DNA from: Xanthomonas hortorum pv. cynarae
GTDB taxonomy: Bacteria > Pseudomonadota > Gammaproteobacteria > Xanthomonadales > Xanthomonadaceae
Direction: 5' to 3'
Length of the DNA stretch: 58,384 bases
Assembly (NCBI RefSeq): GCF_002939985.1
Contig: NZ_MDFM01000031.1
Location: 1-58,384 of the forward strand
The translations under genes were made by a program, and so were the position numbers. The notes below the pieces were generated by a model. The model had not been told where the DNA came from and made no database searches. It saw only the letters and a list, made by a program, of their open reading frames with translations. Shown piece after piece: positions 9,133-17,826 of the stretch. Numbering within the stretch: the first letter of the stretch is position 1; each line of letters opens with the position of its first letter.

Positions 9133-10017
9133 ATGAACAGTACCTTCGACCCCCGCCACGTCCGGCGCGCCTTTGCGCGTGCCGCCAGCAGCTATGCCGC
9201 CGCCGCCGCACTGCAGCGCGAAGCAGAGACGCGCCTGCTCGAATCGCTCGACTACTTTGACGACCAGTTGCCCAAGGTGGTGCTGGATGTCGGCGCCGGC
9301 CCCGGCCATGCCAGCGGCGCGATCAAGAAACGCTGGCCCAAGGCGCAGGTGATCGCCCTGGATCAGGCCATGCCGATGCTGCGCCAGGCGCGCAAGGCCG
9401 CGGGCTGGTGGAAACCGTTCGCACAGGTCTGCGCCGATGCGCGCGCCTTGCCGGTGGCCGACGGCAGCGTGGATGTGATCTTCAGCAATCTGTGCCTGCA
9501 ATGGGTGGAAGACCTGCCGGCGGTGTTCGCCGGCTTCCGCCGCGCGCTGCGACCGGGCGGGCTGTTGCTGTGCTCCACCTTCGGCCCGGAAACGCTGATC
9601 GAACTGCGCGAAGCCTTCGCCCAGGCCGACCCGGCCCCGCACGTCAGCCGCTTCCCTCCGATCGCGCAGTTCGGCGATGCCTTGTTGATGTCCGGCTTCC
9701 GCGACCCGGTGCTGGACCGCGACCTGTTCACGCTGACCTACAGCGACCTGCCCGCCCTGATGCGCGAATTGCGGGCGATGGGCGCCACCAACGCGCTCAG
9801 CGATCGCCGCGCCACCCTGACCGGACGCGGCCGCTTCGCCGCCGCCAGCGCCGCGTACGAGTCGTTACGGCGGCCCGACGGCACCTTGCCCAGCTCCTGG
9901 GAAGTGATCTACGCGCACGCCTGGGCACCGGCACCGGGCGCGCCCATCCGCGAACAAGGGCACGACATCGCCAGCGTACCGTTGGCCTCGATCCCGATCC
10001 GCCGCCGCATCGACTGA
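9133..10017 (+). CDS. bioC: Malonyl-ACP O-methyltransferase
   Basis: 294 aa SAM-dependent methyltransferase that masks malonyl-ACP as its methyl ester to start pimelate synthesis; BioH later removes the group. SAM motif I is VLDVGAGPGHASG near residues 50-62, with DVIFSNLCLQWVEDL as the post-II region. The ATG at 9133 gives MNSTFDPRHVRRAFARAA, the typical BioC start. The upstream in-frame extension to 8926 overlaps non-coding sequence and is not used. The bioH/bioC pair implies the E. coli-type pimelate route. Confidence 0.94.
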   Translation: MNSTFDPRHVRRAFARAASSYAAAAALQREAETRLLESLDYFDDQLPKVVLDVGAGPGHASGAIKKRWPKAQVIALDQAMPMLRQARKAAGWWKPFAQVCADARALPVADGSVDVIFSNLCLQWVEDLPAVFAGFRRALRPGGLLLCSTFGPETLIELREAFAQADPAPHVSRFPPIAQFGDALLMSGFRDPVLDRDLFTLTYSDLPALMRELRAMGATNALSDRRATLTGRGRFAAASAAYESLRRPDGTLPSSWEVIYAHAWAPAPGAPIREQGHDIASVPLASIPIRRRID

Positions 10018-10362
10018 GCGGCGGTACAGATCGCTGGCCGCAATGCAGCTGCTGCCGGTGAGACACACAATCTTGGGCCGATGCCAATGCCGACCTGTCA
10101 GGCTCGGCGGCGACACCCGGTAGAATTCAGTCGTTAACGGCCGCATGTTCCTGTGACGGCTCACCTTGTTCAACGCTCCAACCAGAGTGGCTGGCAAAAC
10201 GTGGCAAGCAGTCGTCGGGTGCGTGCAGACGGCGCGGAGGAACCGGTGTGTACGTGTGCAGTACATGCAGGTTCCGAGCACCGGCGGCGCCCGGCTGCTG
10301 CATCGTCGTTTTGATCCCCGCTCTTGCGTTTGCGGCACCCCGCTCCCTAATTGGCCTTCTCC
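10018..10362. other. Intergenic region before the lpxO-like gene
   Basis: No convincing coding frame. A TAGAAT hexamer near 10122 could be a -10 element for the downstream hydroxylase, but no good -35 is seen. Confidence 0.4.
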
Positions 10363-11268
10363 ATGTTGAAGTGGCTCATCATCGCGCTGTTCATCGCATC
10401 GGCGCTGTACATCCATTACCGCGGTCGCGTGCGGCACCGGCTCAGCCGGCAGTTGCTGGACCATTCCACCTTCATGGCACCGATCAACACGCTGATGTAT
10501 CTGTGTTCGCGGGTACCGACCACGCCCTTCATCGACCCGGGCAAGGAATTCCCTGAGCTGGCACCGTTGCGCGCCAACTGGTCGCTGATCCGCGACGAAG
10601 CGGTGGCCCTGCAGCAGATGCAGAAGATCCGCGCGGCCGACGGCTACACCGACATCGGCTTCAACTCGTTTTTTCGCCGTGGCTGGAAGCGCTTCTATCT
10701 GAAGTGGTACGGCACCGCGCACCCGTCGGCGTCCGAACTGTGCCCGCAGACCACCGCCTTGCTGAAGTCCATCCCCACGGTGAAAGCGGCGATGTTCGCC
10801 GAGTTGCCGCCGGGCAGCGAACTGCGCCCGCACCGTGACCCGTTCGCCGGGTCCATGCGTCTGCATCTGGGCCTGGCCACGCCTAACGACGATCGCTGCT
10901 TCATCGACGTCGATGGCCAGCGTCACAGCTGGCGCGATGGCGAATGGACCATGTTCGACGAAACCTACATCCACTACGCGCGCAACGACACCGACCAGGA
11001 CCGCATCATCCTGTTCTGCGATATCGAGCGCCCGATGCGCTGGCGCTGGGCGGCGGCGGTGAACCGCTTCGTCGGCCGCAGCCTGCTTTCGGCCGGTGCC
11101 TCGCCCAATCAGGAAGGCGACAAGACCGGCGGCATCAACCGCGTGTTCCGCTATTTCTACGCCGGCCGCCTGAAGGCCAAGGCGCTGAAGGAACGCAACA
11201 ACCCGCTGTACCAGATCCTCAAGTGGGGCATCTTTTTGCTGGTAGTGGTCGGCATCGTGTTGCTGTAG
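10363..11268 (+). CDS. lpxO: Aspartyl/asparaginyl beta-hydroxylase family protein (LpxO-like lipid A hydroxylase)
   Basis: 301 aa. An N-terminal membrane helix (residues 2-17) and a C-terminal one (from about 285) flank a 2-oxoglutarate/Fe(II) dioxygenase domain. Metal ligands appear as His157-x-Asp159 in RPHRDPF and His204 in YIHYARND, with the 2-oxoglutarate Arg further on. LpxO adds a hydroxyl group to a secondary acyl chain of lipid A at the inner membrane. ATG at 10363 begins directly with the membrane helix; a TTG at 10351 is less likely. Confidence 0.85.
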   Translation: MLKWLIIALFIASALYIHYRGRVRHRLSRQLLDHSTFMAPINTLMYLCSRVPTTPFIDPGKEFPELAPLRANWSLIRDEAVALQQMQKIRAADGYTDIGFNSFFRRGWKRFYLKWYGTAHPSASELCPQTTALLKSIPTVKAAMFAELPPGSELRPHRDPFAGSMRLHLGLATPNDDRCFIDVDGQRHSWRDGEWTMFDETYIHYARNDTDQDRIILFCDIERPMRWRWAAAVNRFVGRSLLSAGASPNQEGDKTGGINRVFRYFYAGRLKAKALKERNNPLYQILKWGIFLLVVVGIVLL

Positions 11269-11284
11269 CGCCAAGACCGACCGC

Positions 11285-11456
11285 GTAGGAGCGCACCTGG
11301 GCGCGACCCGCATCGCCGGTAACGCCTCATCGCGCGCAAGCGCGCTCCTACATAGGCATAGGTCCGGCCGCACTACCGCACCAACCACGTAGGAGCGCAC
11401 CCGGGCGCGACCAGGCATTCCCGGTAGCGCCTCATCTCGCCCAGGTGCGCTCCTAC
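11285..11456. repeat. Two tandem GTAGGAGCGC palindromic repeats
   Basis: Two related palindromes at 11285-11351 and 11389-11456 each begin GTAGGAGCGCACC and end GCGCTCCTAC, about 67 bp long, and share GGGCGCGACC and GCCTCATC in the middle. This is a REP-like hairpin type common between Xanthomonas genes. The pair lies between the lpxO-like gene and a convergent gene and may help end transcription. Confidence 0.85.
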
Positions 11457-11485
11457 GCAGGTCTAGCCCGTGCCGGTCGATGCAA

Positions 11486-11905
11486 TCAGCGCGAGACCTG
11501 CGCGATCCATTCCTGCAGGTTGTAGTAGTTGGTGACGCGGGTGATCTTGCCGTCGCGCACATCGAAGAACGCACCCCCCGGCAGCACGTAGGTCTGCCCG
11601 TTGGCCTCCGGCAGGCCTTCGTCGGTGGTGTGGTAGACCCCGTGCACCACGTACTCGGCGCCGACCCGGGTGCCGTCGTCGTTGGCGGTGATCACGATGT
11701 CGCGCAACTGCTCGCGGTAACTGTCGTTCATGCGCTGCAGGAAGGCGGCGAATTCCGCCCGGCCGATCTCGCGCGGCCCCTGATTGAGGTCATGCGCAAC
11801 GTCGTCGGCCAGGAACGCCAACATGGCGTCCCACTCGCCGCGGTTGAATGCTTCGTAGTAGGCCTGGACCAGGCCGGTGGCGCGTTGCCGATTGCTCTCG
11901 CTCAT
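11486..11905 (-). CDS. SnoaL-like / nuclear transport factor 2 family protein
   Basis: 139 aa cone-shaped alpha+beta barrel protein. YYEAFNRGEWDAML and FLADDVAHDLNQG at the N-terminus and FFDVRDGKITRVTNYYN at the C-terminus are typical of SnoaL-like polyketide cyclase / ketosteroid isomerase relatives. The ATG at 11905 gives MSESNRQRATGLV; the longer frame to 12100 would overlap the neighbour. Reaction unknown; cytosolic. Confidence 0.8.
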   Translation of the reverse strand: MSESNRQRATGLVQAYYEAFNRGEWDAMLAFLADDVAHDLNQGPREIGRAEFAAFLQRMNDSYREQLRDIVITANDDGTRVGAEYVVHGVYHTTDEGLPEANGQTYVLPGGAFFDVRDGKITRVTNYYNLQEWIAQVSR

Positions 11906-11984
11906 GCTCGAACCTGCCGCTGGGAAAGCCGCATCATAGAGCGCGTCTTGCACTGCAACGTCATCGCGCGCTGCAGAGCCGGCA

Positions 11985-12602
11985 TCAGGCGCCCTGCACC
12001 ACCAGGTCGCGGTGGAAGTAATAGACCTCCTGCAGCAGGAAGCGCCAGCTGGTGTGGAAGCTGCGAAAGCGCGTGCTGGGGGTGGACGAGGCCAGCGCAT
12101 CCACGCCCAGCTCCTGGCTCAGCCGCAGCGCGCGCGCCATGTGCAGCGGGTCGCTGACGATGATGGCCCGGTGCATGCCGTGACGCTCCATCAGCGCGCG
12201 CGCCTGCTGCAGGTTCTGCCGGGTGGTGCGTGATTCGGTTTCGATCACGATCGCTTCCGGCGGGATGCCGTGACGCAGCGCATAGCGCCGAGCGACCTGC
12301 GACTCGGCAAAGCGTGCGCCATTGCCGAAGCCGCCGGTGAACAACAGCCGCGGCGCATAGCCCTGCGCGTAGAGATCCAGCGCATGCCGGATGCGCTCTT
12401 CGAACACCGGCGAAGGCCGCGCGTCGTAGGCGGCCGCGCCCAGCACGATGATCACATCGGCCGGCGCGGCCTGGTCGCGGTCGCCGATCCACACGATCCA
12501 GCCCGCCACGCCCACCAGCCAGATCGCCGCCAGCATGCACAACCGCCAGCCCCAGCCCCACAGGCCGAGCCCGCGCGAGCGCCTGCTCACGCCGCGGCCC
12601 AT
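11985..12602 (-). CDS. YdcF family protein (DUF218 domain)
   Basis: 205 aa. One N-terminal membrane helix (about 20-38) is followed by a DUF218 domain: DVIIVLGAAAYDARPSPV near 49-66, RLLFTGGFGNGARFAE around 85-100, ETESRTTRQNLQQA at 121-134 and VSDPLHMARA at 149-158. This family (ElyC/SanA/YdcF) is tied to envelope maintenance, though its biochemistry is unsettled. Its ATG at 12602 overlaps the end of the upstream dehydratase by 16 bp, so the two are probably translated together. Confidence 0.85.
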   Translation of the reverse strand: MGRGVSRRSRGLGLWGWGWRLCMLAAIWLVGVAGWIVWIGDRDQAAPADVIIVLGAAAYDARPSPVFEERIRHALDLYAQGYAPRLLFTGGFGNGARFAESQVARRYALRHGIPPEAIVIETESRTTRQNLQQARALMERHGMHRAIIVSDPLHMARALRLSQELGVDALASSTPSTRFRSFHTSWRFLLQEVYYFHRDLVVQGA

Positions 12603-13546
12603 GGCAGCGCGTCCAGATCGACATTGCCGCCGGACAGGATCAGCCCCACACGGCGCCCGGCAAAGCGCGCCGGGTCGCCCAGCACCGCAGCCAGCGCAAT
12701 CGCCGAGGACGGCTCCACGACTTGTTTGAGGATCTGCCAGATCAGCCGCATCGCCTGCACCACCGCGGCATCGTCCACGGTGATCACCTGCGCGCCGGCC
12801 GCCTGCAACAGCGCGAAATTCGGCGCCCCCAGGGTGCCGCGCAAGCCGTCGCAAATGGTGTCGGGGACAAAATCGACCAGGCGCTCGCCTGCCGCCAGCG
12901 AGCGCGCGGTGTCGGCCGCGCCGCTGGGCTCGGCCAGCACCAGTGCGCAACCCGGCGCGGCCTGCAGCGCCAAGGCCGCACCGGCAGCCAGCCCGCCGCC
13001 GCCGACCGGCGCCACCAACACGTCCAGCCCGCCGCTCTGGTGCAACAGCTCCAGCGTGGCGGTGCCCTGTCCGGCGATCACGGCCGGGTCGGTGTAGGGA
13101 TGGACCAGCGTCGCGCCGCTGCTGGCCTGCACTTCCGCGCACAGCTGCTCGCGCGCGGCGATAGTCGGCGCGCAGCGCCACAGCGTGGCGCCGTGCCGGG
13201 AAATATTGGCCAACTTGGCGGCCACCGCACCCTCCGGCACCACTACATGGCAACCGATGCCACGGGTGCGCGCGGCCAGCGCCAAGGCGGCGCCGTGGTT
13301 GCCGGACGAATGCGTGACCACGCCGCGCGCGGCCAGCTCCTCGGGCAACGACCACACCGCATTGCAGGCGCCACGGAACTTGAACGCACCGCTGCGCTGC
13401 AGATGTTCGGCCTTGAAGAACAGCTGCGCGCCGCAGAGCGCATCCAGGCTGTGCGAGGTCAGCAACGGTGTCGGCGCGCACTGCGGCGCGATGCGCGCAG
13501 CGGCTTGCAGGACGTCGGAATGGGCAAGAGAAACCGTCTCGATCAT
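12587..13546 (-). CDS. Threonine/serine dehydratase, PLP-dependent
   Basis: 319 aa fold-type II PLP enzyme without the C-terminal regulatory ACT domain, so closer to catabolic (TdcB-like) or serine racemase types than to IlvA. The PLP lysine is K56 in SGAFKFRGA; HSSGNHGAALALAA and the phosphate-binding PVGGGGLAAG loop are present, as is LSGGNVD at the end. ATG at 13546 starts MIETVSLAHSDV; upstream extension is atypical. It overlaps the ydcF-like gene downstream. Confidence 0.88.
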   Translation of the reverse strand: MIETVSLAHSDVLQAAARIAPQCAPTPLLTSHSLDALCGAQLFFKAEHLQRSGAFKFRGACNAVWSLPEELAARGVVTHSSGNHGAALALAARTRGIGCHVVVPEGAVAAKLANISRHGATLWRCAPTIAAREQLCAEVQASSGATLVHPYTDPAVIAGQGTATLELLHQSGGLDVLVAPVGGGGLAAGAALALQAAPGCALVLAEPSGAADTARSLAAGERLVDFVPDTICDGLRGTLGAPNFALLQAAGAQVITVDDAAVVQAMRLIWQILKQVVEPSSAIALAAVLGDPARFAGRRVGLILSGGNVDLDALPWAAA

Positions 13547-13702
13547 GCCTGCAAGATTAACGTATCCCCCACTCTTCACGGTTGCGCGCACAATTCCCGC
13601 GCATGCTGGATCGATGAAAAAGCGCCACATAGCGACACAGTTAAGGACCGATTCAATGCATCGGTTCGAAAGTGGGACCATGGTTGCAGGAGGGCACCAT
13701 CC

Positions 13703-14185
13703 ATGAAATTCCGTCTGATCTTCGCCGCCGGGCTACTGGCTCTGAGCGGCTGCGCGACTTACGACTACACCGGCGGTGGGTCGGGCGGCTATTACCGTGG
13801 CGCTCCGGCCGTACAGTATCGCTACCCGCCTGGTTACTCGCCGTATTTCTACGGCAATCCGTACGGCAACCCCTATGGCGCCGGTTCGATCGGGTTGTAC
13901 GACTACCCGGTGTATCCGGTCTATCGCGGCGGTGGCGGCTACTACTACCGGCAGAACGATCGGCGCCCACAATACCGGCCGCCGCGCCCGAACGGCTCGT
14001 ACCACAATGGCCCGCGTCCGAACGGCCCCCGCCCCAATGGCCCGCGTCCGCAGCAGCCCAATCGTCCACCGGCAACCGGCGCTCCGCCGTCGCGGCCGCC
14101 GGCACGCATCGGTGCGCCGCCTGGGGTGATTCGGCAGATTCAACGGCAGACCGCACCCCGCAATACCCGTGAGCAGATCCCCTGA
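13703..14185 (+). CDS. Tyr/Gly/Pro/Asn-rich lipoprotein
   Basis: 160 aa. The signal peptide MKFRLIFAAGLLALSGC ends in a lipobox (LSGC), so the mature protein starts at Cys17 and is membrane-anchored. The mature part is low complexity: Tyr/Gly-rich up to residue about 90, with YGNPYGNPYG, then three PRPNG units and a Pro/Arg-rich tail. ATG at 13703 follows AGGAGGG. No catalytic domain is seen; a surface or periplasmic structural role is possible. Confidence 0.8.
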   Translation: MKFRLIFAAGLLALSGCATYDYTGGGSGGYYRGAPAVQYRYPPGYSPYFYGNPYGNPYGAGSIGLYDYPVYPVYRGGGGYYYRQNDRRPQYRPPRPNGSYHNGPRPNGPRPNGPRPQQPNRPPATGAPPSRPPARIGAPPGVIRQIQRQTAPRNTREQIP

Positions 14186-14325
14186 GTTGCTGACTGCGAC
14201 GCGGCCCACAAATGGATAGATTGGGGGCTTGCGTTCAGCCGGCACTTGGTTGCAAGCTAGGTGCTCTGTGACCCGCCACGTCATTTTTTGACCTGACGCG
14301 TTCCACTGACTGACTTATGTCGATG

Positions 14326-14425
14326 TCCGACAGGGAAATCTGGATCCCCCCTGTTCCGGCCCTGTCGGATATCGGCGCCTTCAATGCATAAAGCTCCGGC
14401 ATGCCGGGGCTTTATGCGTTTGTCC
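14326..14425 (+). ncRNA. Candidate structured RNA with terminator-like hairpin
   Basis: A perfect 10-bp stem TCCGACAGGG (14326-14335) / CCCTGTCGGA (14360-14369) with a C-rich 24-nt loop is followed by a long hairpin: GCATAAAGC-t-CCGGC pairing with GCCGG-g-GCTTTATGC (14386-14417), then a T-rich tail. Two consecutive strong stems, the second terminator-like, suggest a small RNA or a long 3' leader of the lipoprotein transcript. No clear promoter is visible, so the 5' end is unknown. Confidence 0.4.
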
Positions 14426-14493
14426 TTCTGCTTAACCTGACAGCGTTTGACCGCATCAGCTTGGCAGAGCGCATCGGCAGCGGTGCCAACCGC

Positions 14494-14533
14494 AAAAAAA
14501 AATAAGGGTCGGCAGTCCCCCGACTACCGACCC
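14494..14533 (-). terminator. Strong rho-independent terminator, minus strand
   Basis: Stem GGGTCGG plus AGTC (14506-14517) pairs with GACT plus CCGACCC (14522-14533) with a 4-nt loop; on the minus strand it is followed by TTA and a run of nine T (14494-14502). No annotated minus-strand gene leads into it. Confidence 0.75.
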
Positions 14534-14608
14534 CTACGCTACCCCATCGCACGCGCGGCTGGCCCCTGTTCCAATTCCAGCCTTGCGCCCATGTCGCAAT
14601 GCCACGAC
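14494..14608 (-). ncRNA. Candidate minus-strand small RNA (about 115 nt)
   Basis: Inferred from an orphan minus-strand terminator (14494-14533), a sigma70-like promoter on the same strand (-35 TTGGCA at 14638-14643, 17 bp, -10 CCTAAT at 14615-14620) and a Clp/CRP consensus site upstream. No ORF on this strand explains the terminator. The predicted RNA is G-rich and ends in a hairpin with a GGGG loop. Confidence 0.45.
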
Positions 14609-14662
14609 GGGTGCATTAGGGATATCCGCACGGAACATGCCAACTTGAGTGCCACTGTTCGA

Positions 14663-14684
14663 AAATGTGATTAACATCACATTT
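14663..14684. promoter_or_regulatory. Clp/CRP consensus binding site
   Basis: AAATGTGA-N6-TCACATTT, a perfect 22-bp CRP-type palindrome. In Xanthomonas this motif is bound by Clp, the CRP-like regulator that is inhibited by cyclic di-GMP. It lies about 58 bp upstream of a predicted mnmG start point and about 65 bp upstream of a predicted minus-strand RNA start, so it could serve either or both. Confidence 0.7.
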
Positions 14685-14695
14685 TTATCGATTGA

Positions 14696-14724
14696 GTGAC
14701 CTCAATCGCCCTTCAGCCGATAAT
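14696..14724 (+). promoter_or_regulatory. Predicted mnmG promoter
   Basis: GTGACC (14696-14701) and GATAAT (14719-14724) at 17 bp spacing, 43 bp ahead of the mnmG start codon and downstream of the Clp-type site. Confidence 0.45.
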
Positions 14725-14766
14725 TCTGCGGCCGCTTGTCTTCCTTCCGCTTCCTAGTCCACGCCC

Positions 14767-16671
14767 ATGTCCGAATCCTTTTATCGCTACGACGTCATCG
14801 TGATCGGCGGCGGCCATGCCGGCACCGAGGCCGCGCTGGCCTCCGCGCGCGCCGGTGCCCGCACCTTGCTGCTGACCCACAACATCGAGACGGTGGGCGC
14901 GATGAGCTGCAACCCGGCCATCGGCGGGATCGGCAAGGGCCATCTGGTCAAGGAAATCGACGCGCTGGGCGGGGCGATGGCGCGCGCGGCAGACTTGGCC
15001 GGCATCCAGTGGCGCACCCTCAATGCCTCCAAGGGGCCGGCGGTACGCGCCACCCGCTGCCAGGCCGACCGCACTCTGTATCGCAATGCGATCCGCTGCA
15101 TCGTCGAGGCGCAGCCCAACCTGACCGTGTTCCAGGCAGCAGTGGACGATCTACTCATCCACAACGGCGCAACCGAAGGCGACAGCGTGCGCGGGGTCAT
15201 CACCCAGACCGGGCTGCGCTTCGAAGCGCCCGCAGTGGTGCTCACGGCCGGCACCTTCCTGGCCGGCAAGATCCATGTTGGCGAGACCCAGTACGCGGCC
15301 GGGCGCATGGGCGACCCGCCGGCCACCACGCTGGCCGCGCGCCTGCGCGAGCGGCCGTTCGCGATCGACCGGCTCAAGACCGGCACCCCTCCGCGTATCG
15401 ACGGGCGCACGCTCGACTACAGCGTGATGGCCGAACAGCCGGGCGACGATCCGTTGCCGGTGATGTCGTTCATGGGCCAGCGCAGCGATCACCCGCGCCA
15501 GGTCAGCTGCTGGATCACTCACACCACCGAACAGACTCACGACATCATCCGCAGCGCGCTGCATCGCTCGCCGCTGTATTCGGGACAGATCGAAGGCATC
15601 GGCCCGCGTTACTGTCCGTCGATCGAAGACAAAGTGGTGCGCTTCGCCGAGAAGACCAGCCACCAGATCTTCGTCGAGCCCGAAGGCCTGGAGGTCACCG
15701 AGATCTATCCCAACGGCATCTCCACCTCGCTGCCGTTCGATGTGCAGCTGGCGCTGGTGCGCTCGATCCATGGCTTTGCGCAGGCGCATATCACCCGCCC
15801 CGGCTATGCGATCGAGTACGACTTCTTCGACCCGCGCGGGCTCAAGGCCTCACTGGAAACCAAGGCGGTGGGCGGGCTGTTCTTCGCCGGGCAGATCAAC
15901 GGCACCACCGGTTACGAGGAAGCCGCAGCGCAAGGTTTGCTGGCCGGCCTCAATGCCGCGCGTCATGTGCAGGCCTTGCCGGCGTGGTCGCCGCGTCGCG
16001 ATGAAGCGTACCTGGGCGTGCTGGTGGACGATCTGATCACCCACGGCACCACCGAGCCGTATCGCATGTTCACCAGCCGCGCCGAATACCGGCTGCAATT
16101 GCGCGAAGACAATGCCGACGCGCGCCTGACCGGCGTGGGCCGTGCGATGGGCCTGGTCGACGATGCGCGCTGGGCGCGATTTTCGTCCAAGCAGGAAGCG
16201 GTGCAGCGCGAAAGCGCGCGCCTGCAGGCACTGTGGGCAACCCCGGGCAATGCGCTGGGCCGCGAAGTGGCCCAGACCCTGGGCGTGGCGGTGAGCCGCG
16301 AGACCAACGTGCTGGATCTGATCAAGCGCCCGGAGCTCAACTACGCCGCATTGATGCGTGTGCCGACACTGGGCCCGGGCGTGGACGATACGCAGGTAGC
16401 CGAGCAGGTCGAGATCAGCGTCAAATACGCCGGTTATCTGGACCGCCAACGCGACGACATCGCGCGTCAGCAACGCCACGAAACCACGCCGATTCCAGAA
16501 GGGTTCGATTATGCCGGCGTGCGTGGCCTGTCGATCGAAGTGCAGCAGAAACTCGAACGCGTGCGCCCGCAAAGTATCGGCCAGGCGCAGCGTATTGCCG
16601 GCATGACGCCGGCGGCGATCTCGCTGCTGCTGGTGCATCTGGAACGCGCGCGGCGCAGCCAGGTGGCGTAA
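14767..16671 (+). CDS. mnmG: tRNA uridine-5-carboxymethylaminomethyl modification enzyme MnmG
   Basis: 634 aa FAD protein that works with MnmE to modify the wobble uridine of tRNAs reading split codon boxes. The FAD-binding loop [14 protein letters not shown] lies at 12-25; [17 protein letters not shown] and [12 protein letters not shown] are MnmG signatures, and the C-terminal helical domain with [13 protein letters not shown] binds MnmE/tRNA. Length is typical (about 630). ATG at 14767. Confidence 0.97.
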   Translation: MSESFYRYDVIVIGGGHAGTEAALASARAGARTLLLTHNIETVGAMSCNPAIGGIGKGHLVKEIDALGGAMARAADLAGIQWRTLNASKGPAVRATRCQADRTLYRNAIRCIVEAQPNLTVFQAAVDDLLIHNGATEGDSVRGVITQTGLRFEAPAVVLTAGTFLAGKIHVGETQYAAGRMGDPPATTLAARLRERPFAIDRLKTGTPPRIDGRTLDYSVMAEQPGDDPLPVMSFMGQRSDHPRQVSCWITHTTEQTHDIIRSALHRSPLYSGQIEGIGPRYCPSIEDKVVRFAEKTSHQIFVEPEGLEVTEIYPNGISTSLPFDVQLALVRSIHGFAQAHITRPGYAIEYDFFDPRGLKASLETKAVGGLFFAGQINGTTGYEEAAAQGLLAGLNAARHVQALPAWSPRRDEAYLGVLVDDLITHGTTEPYRMFTSRAEYRLQLREDNADARLTGVGRAMGLVDDARWARFSSKQEAVQRESARLQALWATPGNALGREVAQTLGVAVSRETNVLDLIKRPELNYAALMRVPTLGPGVDDTQVAEQVEISVKYAGYLDRQRDDIARQQRHETTPIPEGFDYAGVRGLSIEVQQKLERVRPQSIGQAQRIAGMTPAAISLLLVHLERARRSQVA

Positions 16672-16847
16672 GGGGCTTGTGGTTAGTCGATTACGTCGCT
16701 GCTCGGCAAGCAAGTGTTCCGACGGATTCCACGATGACGTCGGTCATCCATCGCGCTGCCACTCGGTCGCCAGCGAAGGTCTCGCGTACAGCTAGATCAA
16801 TCAACCAGCTGTCACTTCTCCCACAGCCACCGACAACAGTCGGTGGT

Positions 16848-16949
16848 GCTTGCGCGCGTGCCGGCGTGGGACCTTATGCGGCAGGGATGCCGCATAAGCG
16901 CCTACAGGGACGTACTTGCGGCGTGTCCCACGCCGGTGCGCGTGCAAGC
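16848..16949. repeat. Nested palindromic repeat, copy 1 (25-nt arms)
   Basis: Outer arms of 25 nt (16848-16872 and 16925-16949) match at 22 of 25 positions and end in GGGAC / GTCCC. Directly inside the left arm lies a perfect hairpin CTTATGCGGC-agggat-GCCGCATAAG (16873-16898), followed by a 26-nt segment containing GACGTACTTGCGGCGT. The same architecture recurs at 40982-41083 and 41237-41339. Confidence 0.85.
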
Positions 16950-17115
16950 GCCTCACTGAACCGACGCGCGAAACGTTGCCAACAGATGTCAGCATGCGAT
17001 GCCATGTCGCCACGTGCGAAGCCACCGGTGCGCGCAGGCTTGCCGCTCGTCCGGCGGCCTCTAGCGGCACGGGGGAAGTTGCTATGCTCGATCAACTATG
17101 ACGACTTTCTAATTC

Positions 17116-17826
17116 ATGAACAGATCGAGTGCGATGTTGAAGGCAACTGTGCGCAGTGCCTGTGCGCTTTTAGTGCTGATGCTGGCGAACATCGCGCCGA
17201 CGATGGCCAGTACCGAAGAAGATGGCCGTTACTGGTTAAGTGTGTATGCCCAGGGCAAGTTGCCGGTCGAAAATCTGTACTGGAGCATGGATATCCATCC
17301 GCGCTGGCGCGAGGAAGGCGAGCAGTTCGACCAACTGATTCTGCGCCCGGCCGTGTTTTACCGGCTCAATCCCAAAGCCAGTGTCTGGATGGGCTACGAC
17401 ACCATTATCAGCCACCCGGCCGGGCAATCCTCCAACCGCGAAAATCGCTGGTGGGGGCAGTTTCAATATCAGTTCGATCCAATTGCCAATATCACCATTA
17501 CCAGCCGCACACGTCTGGAGCAGCGCCACCGCGAAGGTTTCAGCGATGAAGGTTACCGGGTGCGCCAGATGATCCGGGCCGTGCGCCCCAGTGCGTTGTC
17601 GCCGCAATTGTCGTGGGTGGCGTTCAACGAACTGTTCGTCAATCTCGATCAGACCGAGTGGGGCGCGCGACGCGGTCTCGACCAGAACCGCGTATTCGTC
17701 GGTATCAACTGGAAGTTCAACGCCATCTCCAATGTCGATGTCGGGTATCTGAATCAGTTCGTCAATACGCCTGCAGTGGACCGCGAAAACCACGTGCTGA
17801 TGACCACCTTCCGCTTCAATTTCTAG
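17116..17826 (+). CDS. DUF2490 domain-containing outer membrane protein
   Basis: 236 aa with a signal peptide (hydrophobic residues about 14-27, cleavage near APTMAS). The mature part alternates polar and hydrophobic residues like beta-strands and ends in TTFRFNF with a terminal Phe, the outer membrane barrel signature. DUF2490 proteins are predicted small porin-like barrels without known substrate. The first ATG at 17116 is used; M7 is an alternative. Confidence 0.82.
   Translation: MNRSSAMLKATVRSACALLVLMLANIAPTMASTEEDGRYWLSVYAQGKLPVENLYWSMDIHPRWREEGEQFDQLILRPAVFYRLNPKASVWMGYDTIISHPAGQSSNRENRWWGQFQYQFDPIANITITSRTRLEQRHREGFSDEGYRVRQMIRAVRPSALSPQLSWVAFNELFVNLDQTEWGARRGLDQNRVFVGINWKFNAISNVDVGYLNQFVNTPAVDRENHVLMTTFRFNF

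Noticed and set aside
9865..11574. 569-codon minus-strand frame opposite lpxO
   Set aside because: Contains the palindromic repeats and the antisense of lpxO; no protein features.
14494..14608. Identity with the known Xanthomonas sRNA sX13
   Set aside because: Predicted length is similar, but this RNA is G-rich rather than C-rich in its loops and I recall a different gene neighbourhood for sX13.
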